From JAVBMV01 sp031552145 (lineage in GTDB: Bacteria > Myxococcota > Myxococcia > Myxococcales > UBA5297): a DNA stretch of 64,000 nt. The number at the start of each line of letters is the position of its first letter. Within the stretch, counting starts at the first letter, position 1. The stretch lies in the NCBI GenBank assembly GCA_031552145.1, contig JAVBMV010000014.1, positions 1 through 64,000 on the forward strand, written 5' to 3'. The position numbers and the translations under genes are program-made. Below, in pieces: positions 62,733 to 64,000 of the stretch. The notes below the pieces were generated by a model. It ran no database searches. It saw nothing but the letters and a program-made list of their open reading frames with translations, and was not told the origin of the DNA.

Positions 62733-63740
62733 ATGGCACCGCTACCGAGAGTCTTCATTACCCGACGTTTGCCGCCCGAGGTGCTTCGCTTGCTCGAGGG
62801 CAAGGTCGCGCTCGAGGTGGGGCCAGAGGGAGCCAGGATCGAGCGCCATGCGCTGCTGGAGGGGGCTGCCCAGGCCGAGGCGCTGGTGCCGATGCTGAAC
62901 GACAAGATCGATCGCGCTCTACTCGAGAGCGCTCCGTCGCTCAAGCTGGTCGCCAACTACGCCGCCGGCTATGACAACGTCGACCTCAAGGCGGCGGAGG
63001 AGCTCGGGATTTGGGTCACCAATACTCCTGACGCGACGACCGACTCGACGGCTGATCTGGCGATGACGTTGATGCTCGGCTCGGCACGGCACCTCCCGAT
63101 GGGCGAGACTGCTCTGCGCCGCGGCGAGTTCGTCGGGTGGAGCCCCACCGCCTTCTTGGGCGTACAGCTCGCGGGGCGGACGCTCGGTATCATAGGCATG
63201 GGAAGGATCGGCCGAGCGGTCGCGAAGAGGGCCGCCGCCTTCGGAATGCGCGTGCTCTACCTGAGCAGGCGACCGCTCTCGGGCGAAGAGGAGCGGGCGC
63301 TCGGCGTCGAGGCCGGCTCTCGCCCGCTCGCGCAGCTCTTGCCCGAGTGTGACTTTCTCTCGCTCCACTGTCCGCTCACCGCTCAGACGCGCCACCTAAT
63401 TGACAGGGAGGCGCTCGCCCTCCTGAAGCCGACCGCGCGCATCATCAATACTTCACGTGGGGCCGTGCTCGACGAGGAGGCGCTGGCCAGGGCGCTGCAC
63501 GAGGGGCGGCTGGCGGGCGCCGCCCTCGACGTCTATGAAGGGGAGCCGGCGGTCCACCCGTTGCTGCTCTCGGCGCCCGGCGCCCTGCTGCTTCCCCACC
63601 TGGGCACCTCGACCTTGGCGGCGCGGCTCGCGATGGCCGAGCGGGCCTTCGGCGAGGTGACGCGCGTGCTCTCTGGCGCTCGCCCCCTCTATGCGGTGAA
63701 CACCCCCGCGCGCCCACGCTCCGAGCATATACTCGCGTAG
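62733..63740 (+). CDS. D-isomer-specific 2-hydroxyacid dehydrogenase
   Basis: 335 residues. The Rossmann motif is LGIIGMGRIGRAVAKRAAAF. Catalytic residues are Arg in INTSRGAVLDEE, Glu in DVYEGEPAVHP and His in LLPHLGTSTLAAR. The N-terminal part (VANYAAGYDNVDLKAAEELG) fits the glyoxylate/hydroxypyruvate reductase branch. Probably reduces glyoxylate or hydroxypyruvate with NAD(P)H. Coupled to yacG. Confidence 0.92.
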   Translation: MAPLPRVFITRRLPPEVLRLLEGKVALEVGPEGARIERHALLEGAAQAEALVPMLNDKIDRALLESAPSLKLVANYAAGYDNVDLKAAEELGIWVTNTPDATTDSTADLAMTLMLGSARHLPMGETALRRGEFVGWSPTAFLGVQLAGRTLGIIGMGRIGRAVAKRAAAFGMRVLYLSRRPLSGEEERALGVEAGSRPLAQLLPECDFLSLHCPLTAQTRHLIDREALALLKPTARIINTSRGAVLDEEALARALHEGRLAGAALDVYEGEPAVHPLLLSAPGALLLPHLGTSTLAARLAMAERAFGEVTRVLSGARPLYAVNTPARPRSEHILA

Positions 63741-63768
63741 AACCACACGAAGGCTCGAAAGGGACGGT

Positions 63769-64000
63769 ATGCAGAGCACTCCCAATGGGCGCGGAAAGAG
63801 CGCGCTGAAGCTCTTAGTCAGCCTCACCATCAGCGCCCTCTGCATCTGGCTGACCGTGCGCGGCGTGAAATGGGAGGATTTCAAGGCCTCCCTCGCGAGC
63901 GCCAACTACTGGTACCTGCTGCCCTACGCGCTCATCCTCGTCGCCATCCACTTCACGCGCGTCGTCCGCTGGGGGATCCTTCTCGAACCGGCGGGGAAGC
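63769..64000 (+). CDS. Lysylphosphatidylglycerol-synthase-like membrane protein, N-terminal part
   Basis: The first 77 residues before the window ends. AAGGGA precedes the ATG. Two spans are visible (KLLVSLTISALCIWLTVRG and YLLPYALILVAIHFTRVVRW). This start resembles UPF0104/AglD-like flippase-domain proteins, often next to lipid A or glycan genes. Assignment is tentative because most of the gene is outside. Confidence 0.6.
   Translation, partial: MQSTPNGRGKSALKLLVSLTISALCIWLTVRGVKWEDFKASLASANYWYLLPYALILVAIHFTRVVRWGILLEPAGK

Overview
The window looks like chromosome from a high-GC deltaproteobacterium-like lineage, most probably a myxobacterium or other Myxococcota. The pointers are a MYXO-CTERM-like tail, many lipoproteins with Cys-rich, RCC1 or thrombospondin-3 repeats, ECF-sigma/FecR gene pairs, PilZ proteins and a propeller-type chemoreceptor. 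The assignment is inferred from gene style only; no rRNA is present.

Layout. 1-3.1 kb holds scars (an IS66 transposase piece and a collapsed ABC-F ATPase) around an LRR/HEAT protein and a DUF1059 protein. 3.1-12.1 kb is a leftward envelope cluster: an outer-membrane-like protein, an ECF sigma factor, a FecR-type regulator and a 1992-residue surface/OmpA protein that looks like two secreted proteins fused end to end. Initiator tRNA-Met follows. 12.3-22.7 kb is core metabolism and envelope: purH, a zinc-ribbon/TPR membrane protein, purD, purE, lptF, lptG, a PilZ protein and a glutamate-dehydrogenase-like protein lacking the family lysines.

Accessory region, 22.8-37.3 kb. tRNA-Thr(CGT) has its last 42 bases repeated exactly at 32.04 kb, which bounds a 9.2-kb genomic island. 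The island carries a TIR-like protein with a small partner, a CBASS-like operon (SLATT membrane effector, CD-NTase, unknown protein), a repeat cassette (genes X and Y), an XRE regulator divergent from a Cys-rich lipoprotein, and an integrase lacking its catalytic C-terminus. Beyond the right att site lie a dioxygenase/HEPN gene pair, an IS66 scrap, a class II tRNA 3' fragment, a second decayed X/Y cassette, a C39-like peptidase gene between direct repeats, a two-repeat type I-E CRISPR relic, a 36-codon hydrophobic ORF with its own promoter, and a third faint cassette relic. The defence-like genes and layered scars mark this as an integration hotspot.

37.3-64 kb returns to ordinary chromosome: a TetR regulator and membrane protein, lipoproteins, a rhomboid protease, DUF2200, TfoX-DUF1801, PAP2 phosphatase, acetate transporter, YeiH exporter, mscL, thioredoxin plus propeller chemoreceptor, truA, rpoH, lon, a 3-oxoacid CoA-transferase pair, PQQ-type sugar dehydrogenase, PilZ, a CoxE-like VWA protein, a ThiF-type E1 with a GNAT enzyme, an acidic zinc-ribbon protein, yacG, a 2-hydroxyacid dehydrogenase and the start of a flippase-like membrane protein.

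Starts were moved inward from the longest reading frame where a ribosome binding site, signal peptide or family N-terminus supported it. Island functions are family-based inference. No database search was run.
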